64,000 nucleotides of DNA from Rotaria socialis (Eukaryota > Rotifera > Eurotatoria > Philodinida > Philodinidae), in assembly GCA_905331475.1 (NCBI GenBank), contig CAJNYU010003387.1:1-64000 (forward strand), in the 5' to 3' direction. This document shows, piece after piece, positions 35,306-46,435 of the stretch. The notes under the pieces were generated by a model that was given only the letters and a program-made list of their open reading frames with translations, ran no database searches and had not been told where the DNA came from. Made by a program: the position numbers and the translations under genes. Each line of letters opens with the position of its first letter. Positions within the stretch are counted from its first letter, which is position 1.

Positions 35306-38300
35306 ATGTTATTTATTGTATTACTATTAATTATCGGAGATGTTCTTGCTATTTCCAGTCTGATTCAGCCATTCACTACCTATAAATACTCAATTGAACT
35401 ACAACCGGATATAGCCGATCTTTGGTGGACAGTGGATAGTGATGCTAACGAGATCACTTTTGAACTGCACATGAAAACTACAGGGTGGATAGCGTTAGGC
35501 ATTAGTCCAGGTAGAATATCAACAGATCGGTCAATTCTAGATGTACATTGAATATTCTTTCTCTAGATGGTGGCATGAAAGGTGCTGATATTGGAGTTGG
35601 ATGGGTTGATAATATCGGAAAAGTTCATTTTCAGGTCCGATCAAAATGTTCTATACCACTTGAATAAATAGCTTTAGCGTATAGGATCGATATGCATCCG
35701 ATTTGCTATACCGATTCTCGATAATACAACTAGTAATTGGCTTGCTCTACGTGGGCGTGAATCCGACGGATGGACCGCTATTCAATTCAAACGTCTCATT
35801 GACACATGTGATCCCATGGATGTTTCGATTACAGTTGAGTATTCATTCTGTTTGCTATACTCATTATAATGATAATTTTGATTATAGTCTGGAACAAATG
35901 TAGTCATATATGCGTATAGTCTTACCGATCCAGTTGGTGATATTAATTACCATGAAGGTTGACGTGGTTCACGCATGATTCCACTTCAATCATATGCAAA
36001 TTCACCGCCAGAAAATAAATTTGCCGGTCTCGATTATTTTGAATTTCGTATGAATAACGTGAGACAGGCACATGCCTCTTCTGTAACATTACCACCGATC
36101 TCTATCTCTTTTAGGATGTTATTCCACCTGAAGACACAACTTATTATTGTAAAGTATTCAAAGCTCCGACTGAATATCCAACAAAACGTCACGCTATTGC
36201 TGTAACTTTTTAAATGTTTTTCTCTTACATCATTTGAAACTTCATCATTTCTTCCAGCACAAAACAATGATCGATCCGAATAATATCGATATAGTTCATC
36301 ACCTTGTGTTTTTCGCATGTAGATCAACAGCTAAATTTGATGATAACAATCTGCCATATGGTGTATGTGATGAACATCACCAAGAACTTTCTTCTTGTTT
36401 CACTGGCACCGCTACTATTTGGGCAGTAGGCGGTGAACCGGTAAGACTCGCTCTTTCTCAAACTCGATGTCAGGTTCAATATCATGAATAATGATTTATC
36501 TATATAGATTGTCGAATTTCCAGAAGAAGCTGGTTATCCTATTGGTGGTGATTTTGGCAGCAAATATTACATGCTTGAGATGCACTATAATAATCAAAAA
36601 CTAACACCAAGTATAAAACTTTCTTTATGATAACATCTCAAAGAGAACAAAAGTGCAATGTAGAAAACGTGTTTGCTTGCTTAGATCGTCGTGATAATAC
36701 GGGTATTCGATTTTACATTGGACAAGAGCTTCGCCAGTATTATATTGGCTATCTAGCATTCGGAACCACTGTTAGTGTTCTTGCTCTAGCAATTCCACCA
36801 AAGGTTGAGCGATTCATGGTCGACTCGTATTGTCCAAGCGGATTCAGCAAAGTATACTTTGGATCTCATATTTTTTCTTCTCAGAAATTACGAACCAGAA
36901 TTATCAAATCTTAGTTTTGAAATATGGCACTTAGGAGTTAGAATGAAATATATCGTGAAGGCACCTAACATTAATTCTGAAATAGAATATTCTATCGAAA
37001 AAATGATTGAATCAGTGCACAATAATCTATTTGTATATGTGGATGTACTAGAACTCGCATGGATCCTCTCAACAATGTCTTATTAAAAGTAAAATATCTT
37101 TTCAATTTCAATGATGAATTAACTTTCTGAATCAGTTATTTATAGTTCATTATGCGAGAGCGCTAGAAGTTTGGTTAATCATTGTTATTATTTCTGTCTT
37201 TGATTCTTATGATTGATGAAGTAAATTTTAAATATAATAGGGGCTAATATGTACTGCTTCACTCTTTGGCTATGTGACTCGTAATGCATGCCTCTGTAAA
37301 AAAATAGAACAGAAAGTGTATTCGAAAAACATAATTTATTTCTATTAGAATATCACTGAGTCTCCATAACAAAATTTTAAAAAACCAAATAGAGTGTCCC
37401 ATGGTTACAAGACTTCCTGGGACACGCTTTGCAGTCATGTCATTGACAAAAATCGATTCAAATTTCATTCCGATAGAATTTTACTGAATCAAACTTTGCA
37501 GATTGACTGATGAATCTGTCCTTGCCTAAGAAATTAATGAAAGCATATATTTGCTTAGAATATTCCGGAATCTGGCATTACCGTGGTTTCTTCATATCTT
37601 CATACGCATCTTCAAGGTACGTTACAGATACATTGCAATAAAACTCGAGCTATCTATATACACATAGGTGTATCCCTTTCGACGAAATTGATTCGAAATA
37701 ATACAGCGGTACGGTACATGTTCAATGGTGAGATGTACGATTTCAACTATCAATTTGATCATCGACTACCTGAACCAATCAAACTGTATCCAGTGAGAAT
37801 GATCATCACTTGATTGATTGTTAACTAAAATATGATGCATTTTTGTCAGGGAGATGAATTTGCCACACAATGTGTATACAACACTATGAATAAGAATACT
37901 GTTACATTGGTAAAATTGTTTCATTCATATATCGAACTAAATATGATTTGATCATTGTCAGGGAGGTCAACGAACAACAAATGAAATGTTTTTTCATCAA
38001 TTAACTTACTATTCTCTTCAAAACAATTTGTACGCATGCTTTACGCTGAACCATCCAGATGCATGGCACACCATAAGCAACCGAGTGTCGTAAGTTCAAA
38101 GTCCGACAGATCAAAGATTAAAGTTTTGTTTCTGGCTGCATAGGACAACATCGAATCATACAGAACTAGTGGATTGGATCAATACGATCGAGTGGACGCC
38201 AACATTAGCTGCTCAGTGGCAAGAATTTTATAATCATGCGTCACGCTTGGTTACTTACAGTATTGGAAACAACTCAATATCTGAAACTTTGGACGTTCTG

Positions 38301-38336
38301 CCAAAATATAAAGGCTTGCAAAAAAAATCGTGTTAA
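35306..38336 (+). pseudogene. DBH-like copper monooxygenase (MOXD1-type), one frameshift and one nonsense codon
   Basis: Thirteen exons: 35306-35510, 35567-35634, 35685-35833, 35888-36058, 36115-36201, 36258-36440, 36508-36610, 36685-36851, 37559-37616, 37668-37792, 37850-37909, 37962-38089, 38144-38336. Order: signal peptide (MLFIVLLLIIGDVLA), DOMON domain (WWTVDSDANEITFELH...GWIALGISP...DRYA), then the two Cu-binding domains with VHHLVFFAC, MLEMHYNN, LHTHLQGV and the Met ligand in TTNEM. The family hydroxylates extracellular or secretory-pathway substrates with ascorbate and copper. Exon 3 needs a one-base correction after DRYASDLLY to reach ILDNTTSNWLALRGRE; exon 4 has TGA at 35960-35962 (HEG-stop-RGSR, probably CGA originally). 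All other junctions are in phase. Intron 8 is 707 bp against ~50 elsewhere and probably carries an insertion. Confidence 0.87.
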
Positions 38337-38899
38337 ACTGGATCTGTTTATAATACAGAAATAACATAACTGTTCATACGAATAATAATGATTGATTCTA
38401 TCGAAAAAGAATTATTTAACGTTTTCATTGTTCGAAAAAGTGCTAACTTGAATAACCAAACAACAATTGGTTGAGTTCTTGGATGTAGGCTTGTACTTGC
38501 GCCAGTGAGAGTAAGCATTTCGGTTTTCTTCAATGAACATGAAATATGGGGTATTGAATGAATTCAATAAAACCGCTGACGTCAAAATCCATTAGTAAAA
38601 TATAGTTGAGAATGATCGAATTATCTATAGATATTCTACCCAAGCAAATCTCATACAAAGCTATATAGATGTATAATACACTATAATGAAAGGGTGTGGG
38701 TGTGGGTATGGATGTGAGAGAAGACACTATCAACACACCCACACCCGCATTCTCTATATGCTCGATAATAGAAAGGAGGAGTTCGATGCATTGCTTCACA
38801 TAGGATGTATATCAAGAGGAAACTTCTTTGGTAAACGGTGGGTTAAACTAGAACGATATCCTGCGTCTGGTAAGCTATGATTTTATTTATTTCTCAAAC
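38337..38899. other. Intergenic between convergent DBH-like and LRR genes
   Basis: No gene. Holds the telomere-motif foldback at 38691-38749. Confidence 0.5.
38691..38749. repeat. Telomere-motif foldback
   Basis: GGGTGTGGGTGTGGGTAT on the left and CAACACACCCACACCCG on the right, loop rich in GA/AG. It lies between the 3' ends of two convergent genes. Confidence 0.75.
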
Positions 38900-39838
38900 A
38901 ATCCACCACCGACAGATTGATATTCACAAGAATACGGCAACACGTCTGATCTCACGAAACCGACCAGCAATCCTTTCAAGTTCAGCACTGCTGAATCGAT
39001 TATTCTCAGCGTTAAACGTTTCCAAATTTTCCATAAGTTTGATGTTATAAATTGCTTTGGGCGCGTCGTCAGCTAATTATCAGACAAATCGAGAGCCGAC
39101 ACAGACCCCATTTTTTTTATTTTGTCCGGAATAGATGTGATCTGGTTGTTCTTGAATGAGTACTTGAGATGGCGATTGAGGTACCATTTTACGCCGGTTG
39201 CTCCAATGCCGGTGAGTGAGGTGAGCTTGTTGTCGTTCAAATTGAGATTGATTAATTGAAGCAAGTTAAGTGGTAGATGATCGGGTTCACAATGCGATGC
39301 TCTCATTCCTGTGAGGTATGTTCCCACTGAGGTTGAGTGTTTTTAATTGAAACAGTTTTCCAATGTCATTCGAGATAGTCTCAATGTCCACAGTTAATGA
39401 GAATGAGCGTCTGCAAGCGGCTCAACGTGCACAATTCGCCTAGAAGATGTTTTTGCGTTTCACTGATGTTTGAAATCATCAGCGTGTTGAGAGTTGAAGA
39501 GACTCGACTGATTTCTGCTGGAATAGTGAAATTTGAAGACGTCACTGATAGTACCCCCAATTTGGTGAGACAAAATATGGAGCGTGGTACGACTTGTAAC
39601 CTCTCAAACAAATATAGTTCAGTCACGTTGCCCGTTGAACCGAATTAATGAAGACAGCGAATGGAAGGGATTGAATAATTTGCTTCTCTGATTCGTATAT
39701 CGAACAGTCAAGTGAAGAAATTTAAAACGCAGAGAACAGGATCTACATACTAGCAGTAGCTCCAAGATGAACTATACCTGTATCAAACGCTGACGTCAGC
39801 GTCAGAACAGATATTAATAGAGACACAATACCAAGCAT
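38900..39838 (-). pseudogene. Secreted leucine-rich-repeat protein pseudogene
   Basis: The first exon encodes a signal peptide (MLGIVSLLISVLTLTSA) followed by a plausible donor. After an intron comes the LRR N-cap TGNVTELYLFE, then repeats TLMISNISE, LGELCTLSRLQTLILINCG, NDIGKLFQLKTLNLSGN, LLQLINLNLNDNKLTSL, NNQITSIPDKIKKM and SVSALDLSDN. Plant-type LRRs with the LxxLxxLxLxxN pattern are clear. Consecutive repeats lie in different frames: shifts before TGNVTEL, after INCG, and after LSGN, with stops between, so at least three indels have broken it. Ligand unknown. Confidence 0.75.
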
Positions 39839-40817
39839 CGTTGTTGTGATGATGGGAGAAAATGAGGCTGATCCACCGATAGGCAGCACTCTTTCTACTA
39901 AGCGAAAGCACCATCATCTGGATCCCTTCTCACATGCGTCCATGTAGGATTTGGGGGTAATACGAAGAAACGCGAGTTGATCGAGAATGGATGCAAATAA
40001 TGATGAGAAAAAATGACACTGTTCGATCGATGCACAACGCTTTTCTACGAAGCACAAACACGATCACGCCCGTCAATGTATGGGTGTGAGTGTGAGTGTG
40101 TTTGTAGATGTTTCTCTTATGAGCAACCACACCCACACATCCACACACCCCACACCCACACCCACACCCACACCCTCAAGATATAGGTGAGTGTGCCTTT
40201 CATTTTAATATTTTAATTGTCTTTTTTCATGCGAAGATTGATTTGTATCAAGCAGTACTTTCAATTAGCGGAATTAATAATAAATGTTCAATGTAAGAGG
40301 GAGCAATACATTGACAATATCAGTAATGTCTTCAATAAGAACTGTTCTTCTAATCACTTACTGATTTTCCGTATTGATTCAGACAAAACATATTCAAAAC
40401 AAATGAATGGCTCTATAAATGAAATTTGCTTGCTCTCTTTGAATCAAACACAACAACATGGTCAAACTCAAATATTATCGCAAGTAAGTGAAACAATTGT
40501 ACAATTTCATAGATGAAGAGTGTAAATAGGTCAGGAACGGGATCTTCGAGCAATGATAACCCTGAAGAGTGCTACTTTAATACTGCTAAAAGTTCAATAT
40601 TTAGTAGAAGTTTAGATGATTATTATAACATTACAGAAGAATCATAAGATAATTTTACTTTAGCATTTTACGAAGTTAGGATGAAATTCTAAGGAGTTTC
40701 TTAGTCAAATAGATGGATTTAGAGGCTTTCTGGATGTATTTGTTTTAAACCGCTAACTGCAATCCTTTACGAAGTTGCTTTGTTTTCTGGTGATTTAATT
40801 ATCCTCTCTCTCAAATT
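39839..40817. other. Intergenic; contains the longest ACACCC array
   Basis: An open frame at 40217-40516 on the plus strand has no recognisable motif and is not called. The telomere-motif array at 40081-40188 is listed separately. Confidence 0.45.
40081..40188. repeat. Telomere-motif foldback with (ACACCC)n arm
   Basis: GGGTGTGAGTGTGAGTGTG at the left, a ~30-bp spacer, then a long C-rich arm containing four uninterrupted ACACCC units after degenerate ones and ending CCCTCAAG. The right arm is the longest telomere-like run in the window. Confidence 0.8.
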
Positions 40818-41460
40818 TCTCTTCTCTTCGTATGCTTTAACCTGAGAATTATCTTGTTTATTAGTTAATTTGAGTGGTGTCACATATCCAAAATTTTGGA
40901 GATGCCACCGCCTCTCCCGCTGGAGACGTGACACCCACAGTCGGGAGATTCGGTCATTCACCACTGGAGATGTAAGATCTCCTTTAGAGATGCGCATCCC
41001 CCACACCCACACCCACATCTCTCGCGCGAGATGCGGCATCTCCCGCGTGAGATGTGGTGGCATCTCCAAAATTTTTGATATGTGACACTGCTGGTTAATT
41101 TATTGACGTTTCGATCGATGAAATCGATCTTCTTCAGAATAAAATAGGAAATGAATACAGAAAAATTTGTTTTACTGATGACTCATCCAATTGTCACTTT
41201 TTTGTTTATTTTCTTCATAAGTATTATATTACAGTACTGGTACGGACACCTAAATAGCGTCTTTTCCGTACCAATACTGTAATATTTATAAAAAAAATAA
41301 AGAAAAAATTCACAATTGCATGAGTCATCAGTAAAACAAATTTTTCTGTATTCCTTTCCTATTTTATTCTGAAGAAGATCGATTTCATCGATCGAAACGC
41401 CAATAAATTTACTAATAAACAAGAGAATTATCACGTTAACACATAGGAGGAAGAGAAAAT
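40818..41460. mobile_element. Long-TIR foldback (~410 bp without insert) with hammerhead-like core in both arms
   Basis: Arms of about 170 bp pair almost perfectly: left CGATCGATGAAATCGATC (41112-41129) with its partner near 41376-41393, and TACAGAAAAATTTGTTTTAC-type and ATGACTCAT blocks on both sides. The left arm is interrupted by the 222-bp element at 40872-41093; removing it and one TSD copy restores CTTGTTTATTAGTTAATTTA, matching CTTGTTTATTAGTAAATTTA of the right arm. The apex contains TACGGA. No open frame. Confidence 0.8.
40872..41093. mobile_element. 222-bp hAT-type MITE nested in the foldback arm, 8-bp TSD
   Basis: Flanks GTTAATTT at 40864-40871 and 41094-41101. Termini GAGTGGTGTCACATATC and (reverse strand) CAGCAGTGTCACATATC, then inverted AAAATTTTGGAGATGCCACC. 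The interior repeats GGAGATG/CATCTCC motifs and carries a CCCCACACCCACACCCAC run. The CAG-x-x-GTGT start and 8-bp TSD fit hAT. Confidence 0.88.
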
Positions 41461-41496
41461 ATTATACACAATCACAATAATTGAATCAATCAGCCT

Positions 41497-41741
41497 TTCT
41501 AAGGGGTTTATAAAATTGCAACGTATAGCAAACCCTTTAAGGATTTATGAAATTTATAATCCCTTTCATAAACCCTTCAGAGCCAGTTTTTGCAACTCAT
41601 AAACCCTATATTCATCCCTCTTTCAGGGTTTATGAAAGGGTTTATACCATCTTAATAAACCCTTTAAAAGGGTTTGTGACACATTGCACTTTCATAAACC
41701 CTTTTTTCGTTTTTTATTTCACGGATATTTTTTACAGTGTA
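41497..41741. repeat. ATAAACCCTT-motif repeat with one CACTGTAAAAAAT end
   Basis: ATAAACCC/GGGTTTAT occurs about nine times in both orientations, including CAGGGTTTATGAAAGGG. The right end reads (reverse strand) CTACACTGTAAAAAATATCC, which looks like a transposon terminus. The matching left terminus is not visible. Probably a decayed foldback element. Confidence 0.5.
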
Positions 41742-41749
41742 GTTGGGAA

Positions 41750-41938
41750 CAAAAACGTGCAACTTTAGTACGTATAACTGATTTACATTTATTAAAGTTA
41801 TCGATTTTTTGAAAGACATCAATAATTTTTAGAAAAAAGCATTTTTTTGAACTAGGATAATCTAAGTTAATATAATTGTCTACTTTATTCTTAACTCGAA
41901 AAAATTTTGCATTCGAGAAAATCTCTTAGTAAATACCT
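41750..41938 (-). repeat. Dispersed ~190-bp repeat, copy 2 (partner at 5743-5938)
   Basis: Reverse complement of the segment at 5743-5938, with scattered substitutions. Immediately followed by a telomere-motif foldback. Confidence 0.75.
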
Positions 41939-42007
41939 GGGTGTGGGAATTAGTCTTGTCTTTATCCACACCCACACCATCACCACCCCCCCCCCACCCA
42001 CACCCTC
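41939..42007. repeat. Telomere-motif foldback
   Basis: TGGGTGTGGGAATTAG at the left; TCCACACCCACACCATCACC, a C10 run and CACCCACACCC at the right. Confidence 0.65.
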
Positions 42008-42260
42008 CGATTCGAGGATTTCGAGCGAACCTGGTCAAATCCGTTGAATGTGGTCATGTATCCGATGATGTTCGATGGAATTCAGCCTGATTCTGACCAC
42101 ATCCAAATGTCACATTATTCGACCTGAGCTATTAATTACAGATAAATTTACGATCGGCTACACTCAACAACAACTTTTATTAAAGTGTATCAAGCAGCAA
42201 TAATCACTTTGATCGAAAACTTACCTTCTCAATATACTCATCATTACATGATCAAGTGCT

Positions 42261-42497
42261 ATGATCACTACGAATACCACCGCTGTGACTGGCGCTTCCA
42301 CTGATACTGCCAGCATAATTGTTACTGTTTTTGTACTGATTATCTTCACGTTTGGACTCTGCGGACTGTATTGCTGCTGCAAAAAGTTTGGATGCTGGAG
42401 TTACGTTAAAGACTGTTGTAAATGCGCTGAAGAATGCTGTAAACAATGTTCCGAAGCGGGCGCTAAGGGTGCAGTCCGCCCGTTCGCGCAGAACTAG
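42261..42497 (+). CDS. Small single-pass membrane protein with Cys-rich cytoplasmic tail
   Basis: A single exon of 78 residues. A Thr/Ala-rich N-terminus (MITTNTTAVTGASTDTAS) is followed by one hydrophobic segment (IIVTVFVLIIFTFGLCGLY), then CCCKK and repeated Cys pairs (DCCKCAEECCKQC), ending with a basic tail. The cysteines next to the membrane resemble palmitoylation clusters; topology and role are inferred only. No family recognised. The frame is open and compositionally coherent, but no homology supports it beyond that, so it may be an exon of a larger gene. Confidence 0.5.
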   Translation: MITTNTTAVTGASTDTASIIVTVFVLIIFTFGLCGLYCCCKKFGCWSYVKDCCKCAEECCKQCSEAGAKGAVRPFAQN

Positions 42498-43294
42498 TAA
42501 TTTTATCTGCCACTTCGTCGATCAATATAGTTGAATGTAATCCGAGAGTGTGTGCGTATGTTTATGGAGAGAAATATGACTAACGAGGCTTATTCTCAAA
42601 GGATCAATTGAAAACAAATTGACCTATATCATTATCATACAAATCAATTTGCTAGTCTCAACCTTTCCTTTTCAGCAATCGACTTTGTGTCTAGAATGAA
42701 TTTGTCCTATAATAAAATACAGAGTTTGGGCGAGTGTGAGGCTTACAACCAAAAGAAAGCTTAACACCGACACCCACATCCTCAAATGCCCAGAGAATTT
42801 TTCAGAGCGCAATTTACTTTTGAAATACAAGTAATTTCATTTCTACTGCAAAAAGAAGTACAAAAATACTTTGTACTGTACTCAGTATCCAGTATCTGCA
42901 AAGGTAGTCTTTCGTCTGGAGTTCTATCATCATTTGTATACGACATAATGAAACCATCTTTAAGAAAAGAAGCAATAAAAAACATTTTTCAAAAGATATA
43001 TTTTAGAAATAGTAACAATAGCAAAATGAGTATCATTAATCTGGTTCGTTTCTTCTTTTTTAATAAAATAAAAAAACACAGCCATCTATTGTAAAATAAA
43101 ATCATAATCATTGCAAAATGACAAAAAACGCATATATGAATCACTGTTTATATACAAAGAATACACTTGCAGACGTTCGATTTTACTGGCGCAAAATAAA
43201 AACAAATCTGTACAAAGAAAAAATGTGTTTATTATGGTTTTCGTGTCGACAATGATCATTACACATCTGACTCAATATTTTGTTTAAATTTGAA
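42498..43294. other. Intergenic with foldback and dispersed-repeat copy
   Basis: 42727-42782 is a degenerate telomere-motif foldback (GGGCGAGTGTGAGG / CACCGACACCCACATCCTC). 42793-42903 is the inverted partner of the 32630-32790 repeat. No gene. Confidence 0.5.
42793..42903 (-). repeat. Dispersed repeat, copy 2 (partner at 32630-32790)
   Basis: Reverse strand shares CTGGATACT, TTTTTGCAGTAGAA, TGAAATTACTTGTATTTCAA and AAAAGTAAATT with 32630-32790. Confidence 0.6.
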
Positions 43295-45826
43295 TTAACT
43301 TCTACCATATTGGTTATTATTATTGTCATTTGTTAGGCTTTGATCTTTTTGATATACTTGCTCTATCCACAGAGAAACATCTTGATTATCACTCTCTGTT
43401 GCATATCGTTTATAAAATGGATGATGCTAAGTTAGATTATATTAAAAAGTTAAATCAATAGTGTTTTTTCTTTTTTTTTCTTACCAAAAGTGTATTTAAA
43501 TCAGCTCGTTCTGTTGTGCTTTTTTTTAAACTAAAATTTAAATCAAAAAACACCAAATAAAATTAAAAAAGTACTTTTAATAGTTAGTTTACCAACGATC
43601 AATAAGATCACAAAATTCAGGAGAAAAATGTTTTTGTGGTAATGATGGTGGTGCTTCATTAACAATCCATTCCATCAATTCAAATATTGCTAAAACTTTA
43701 TAACAGCCATATCCTAAAAGTTTTCAAGAAGAAAAATGAAGAAAAAATTTGTTTGAAAAGTAACCTTCTAGTCTTGATTGATTTCCGTAGGGATCTACGT
43801 CAAATAATCTATCAATATCTTCTATTGATGGTGGTGGAATCGGATATCGACCAAGAGCCATTTCAACAAGTGAAAGACCTAATGACCATATATCACTCAT
43901 TATTCCATAATGAGCACCTTCAAGTCTTTCAGGCTATTCAATGAAATATTTTAATTTACCTCGAGAAAATTAAAAAAAAAGATCTATGACTTACAGACAT
44001 ATACGAACGAGTACCAATAAATGTTTGTAATGTCGAATTAATTAATTGTGCGCTAACACCAAAATCACATAATTTTATTTCTCCTATTCAAATTAAAATA
44101 TTTTCAAAACAAAAGAAATATTTGGTCAAATAAATTACCTTGATGATTAACAAGAATATTTGATGGTTTGATATCTGAATATATAAATGATGTAAACAAA
44201 AAAAAAGAAATACAAAGAAAACCTAACCTCGATGCATAATTCGATGATGTTCTCGCAAATAACTTAAACCACGAAGAACCTTAAATGTTTGATTGGTTTT
44301 TGTTTTTGATTCTTAGAAATAACTTACAGCAACAGTAATTTTACCAAGAATATGTTCTGGAATTCGCATGACTTTCTTCAAAATTAAATCTAATGAGCCA
44401 CCGTCCTGAAAGAAGAAACATTATTTACATATTACTCTAATTTTTTATCATCACCGATTTATCAATAATAGAAAGTTAACTGTGATCTCGAGTACTAAAA
44501 TATCCATACCTTTTCTAAGCACCTATGATTTTACTAGCTCATATATTAGCTATTAAATGATTATGTTACATGGAAAAGTTCTCTAAAACTTGTGCTAGAA
44601 TTTTATGAATATGTTTCTATTTACCATATATTCCATACAAATATTAATTTGACCTTCAGCTGCAAACGTTCCATAAAATCCAACAATATACGGCGAATTA
44701 CATCGATCAAGTACCTAAATATTAGTTATATAAAATTCTCGTCAAGCATAAAAGAATAAACTAATTTACTTTGAGTTCTCGAACGATTTGATTTTTCACT
44801 GCTGGCTTAACTTCTAAGTAGATTCCCTAAAATGAAATGTTACAATATATTTTGTATTCAGTCATTAATAAGATAATAAATGAGAAGTGAACGGAGAATT
44901 TTCGAATTTTTTTGTTTCGAGCCATGCAATAAGTCTACCTTTTTCGGTGAAAGAGAATTCCAAAACCATTGACACCAAGTACACCAATGATCGTCAATAT
45001 TCGTAAACGTACAATACTAAACAATTAGTGTAGCGATTCAATTAAAGGAAACGTTCATATCTACCGATGTCGATTTCACATAAAGAATCTAAGTACACTG
45101 TACACACTTCTATCGAAAGTCATAGAAAATTTTTAACTCTTTAACGGTTTGGCTAATACACGTTGAGTCTTTAAAAATATTAATACAGTCATCGACTACG
45201 TTTTTAATTGTGATTTCAAAATTGTGAGAAATTCAAAATGTATAAATCAAATCAATAAATGATCTCAGCTTTAGCAACGAGAAAATTCTAAGGAAGTTTC
45301 ATATATTAACGATCTAGAAGAACTCAATTAATGATAGAACAAACAAATGAAAAATTTTCCATTATTTTTATCGGCTTCTTATTTTTACTACTTAAAATAA
45401 AAAATCTAATTAAAGTAGGAAAATAGAACTTTAACCAACACACCTTTCTGGCCATTATCTTATCTGTTAGTTTATGACGAACTTTCCAAACAATACCTCC
45501 ATTTCCTTGGCCTAATTCACATATATTGACAAGATCATCATGTTTTAATTCTCCCATAGCACGTTTTGAATTGAAAAATTCTTCCATCCGATCTTTCTGT
45601 TTATCGGTACAATCAAGTTGTTCCAAGTCTTTTTCTAAAGATTCGATACATACATCTAGGATACTAAAATTCAAAGAAATAAAGGGTTAAATTGTATTTC
45701 CTTTTGATTCAAATATTTCTCATACCCATTTTCATTATCACTGTGTTCCACGAACTCTTTTGGTACCTGTGGTAAAGTGAGACGTAATTTATTTTTACCA
45801 ACTGATGTCGATTCGCCTCTTGGCAT
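43295..45826 (-). CDS. MAP2K1: MAP kinase kinase, MEK1/2-like
   Basis: Twelve exons, all in phase (right to left): 45726-45826, 45444-45663, 44770-44826, 44625-44714, 44328-44405, 44228-44279, 44139-44174, 43995-44083, 43765-43933, 43593-43713, 43485-43530, 43295-43426, giving 396 residues. It is a dual-specificity kinase that phosphorylates ERK-type MAPKs. Visible parts: an N-terminal D-site-like KNKLRLTLP; a helix resembling the MEK export signal ([10 protein letters not shown]); the Gly loop [11 protein letters not shown]; the Lys of [30 protein letters not shown]. The activation loop reads [14 protein letters not shown], so the two phospho-acceptor positions are Ser and Thr, whereas MEK1/2 have Ser and Ser. 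The proline-rich insert of vertebrate MEK1/2 is largely missing after PIPPPS. No lesion. The symbol reflects closest resemblance, not proven orthology. Confidence 0.93.
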
Positions 45827-46435
45827 TTTGCGATTTTTCTCAATAAATGAATAATAGAATTCCCTGGCAGAACAAGAGATGGCCAGTCTCGTTGAGAATA
45901 TAATAAACAATACGATAGGAACGCTACAATCGATATGTCTCTATATTGATATGAATCTATTAGTTATTTATTTATTTTAAATAAAAAAGAAATATCAAAC
46001 AAATTTCGTTGAACCTAACAACTTTTAAGTGACGCAATTTTCCCAAGAATAATTATGTTTGTTTCTTTTCTTAACCAATAAGATCATGAAAACGACGCGT
46101 ACGTAGAATACAAAACTGTAAAATACATCAAAATATTAACTCTAGACTCCGGAATATATAATCACAAGTTGAGAAAAAACATTTTTGGAGCTTTTAAATT
46201 ACTCAAACTAAAGATTACTGCTGCATTGAATAAGTTAAATTGCCTATATATTTTGAAACGAAAACAAAAATACAGAATATCAATATAGATATTCTGTTTG
46301 TGCTAAAAATAAAACTGTTAAAAACTCAATTTAATTTTTTTACCGAATTATTGGAGTAACATTTAATCTACATTGCTGTTAAATAGATCGTCCAATATAG
46401 AGCTACGACGAATTATTTGATATTCGATTGATATA

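Noticed and set aside
36805..37086. Open frame overlapping the DBH-like gene with an unrelated C-terminal sequence
   Set aside because: It starts in the wrong frame of exon 8 and runs into the long intron 8; no motif supports it.
40217..40516. 99-residue plus-strand open frame
   Set aside because: No recognisable domain, signal peptide or splice-linked neighbour; length is within chance expectation for this region.
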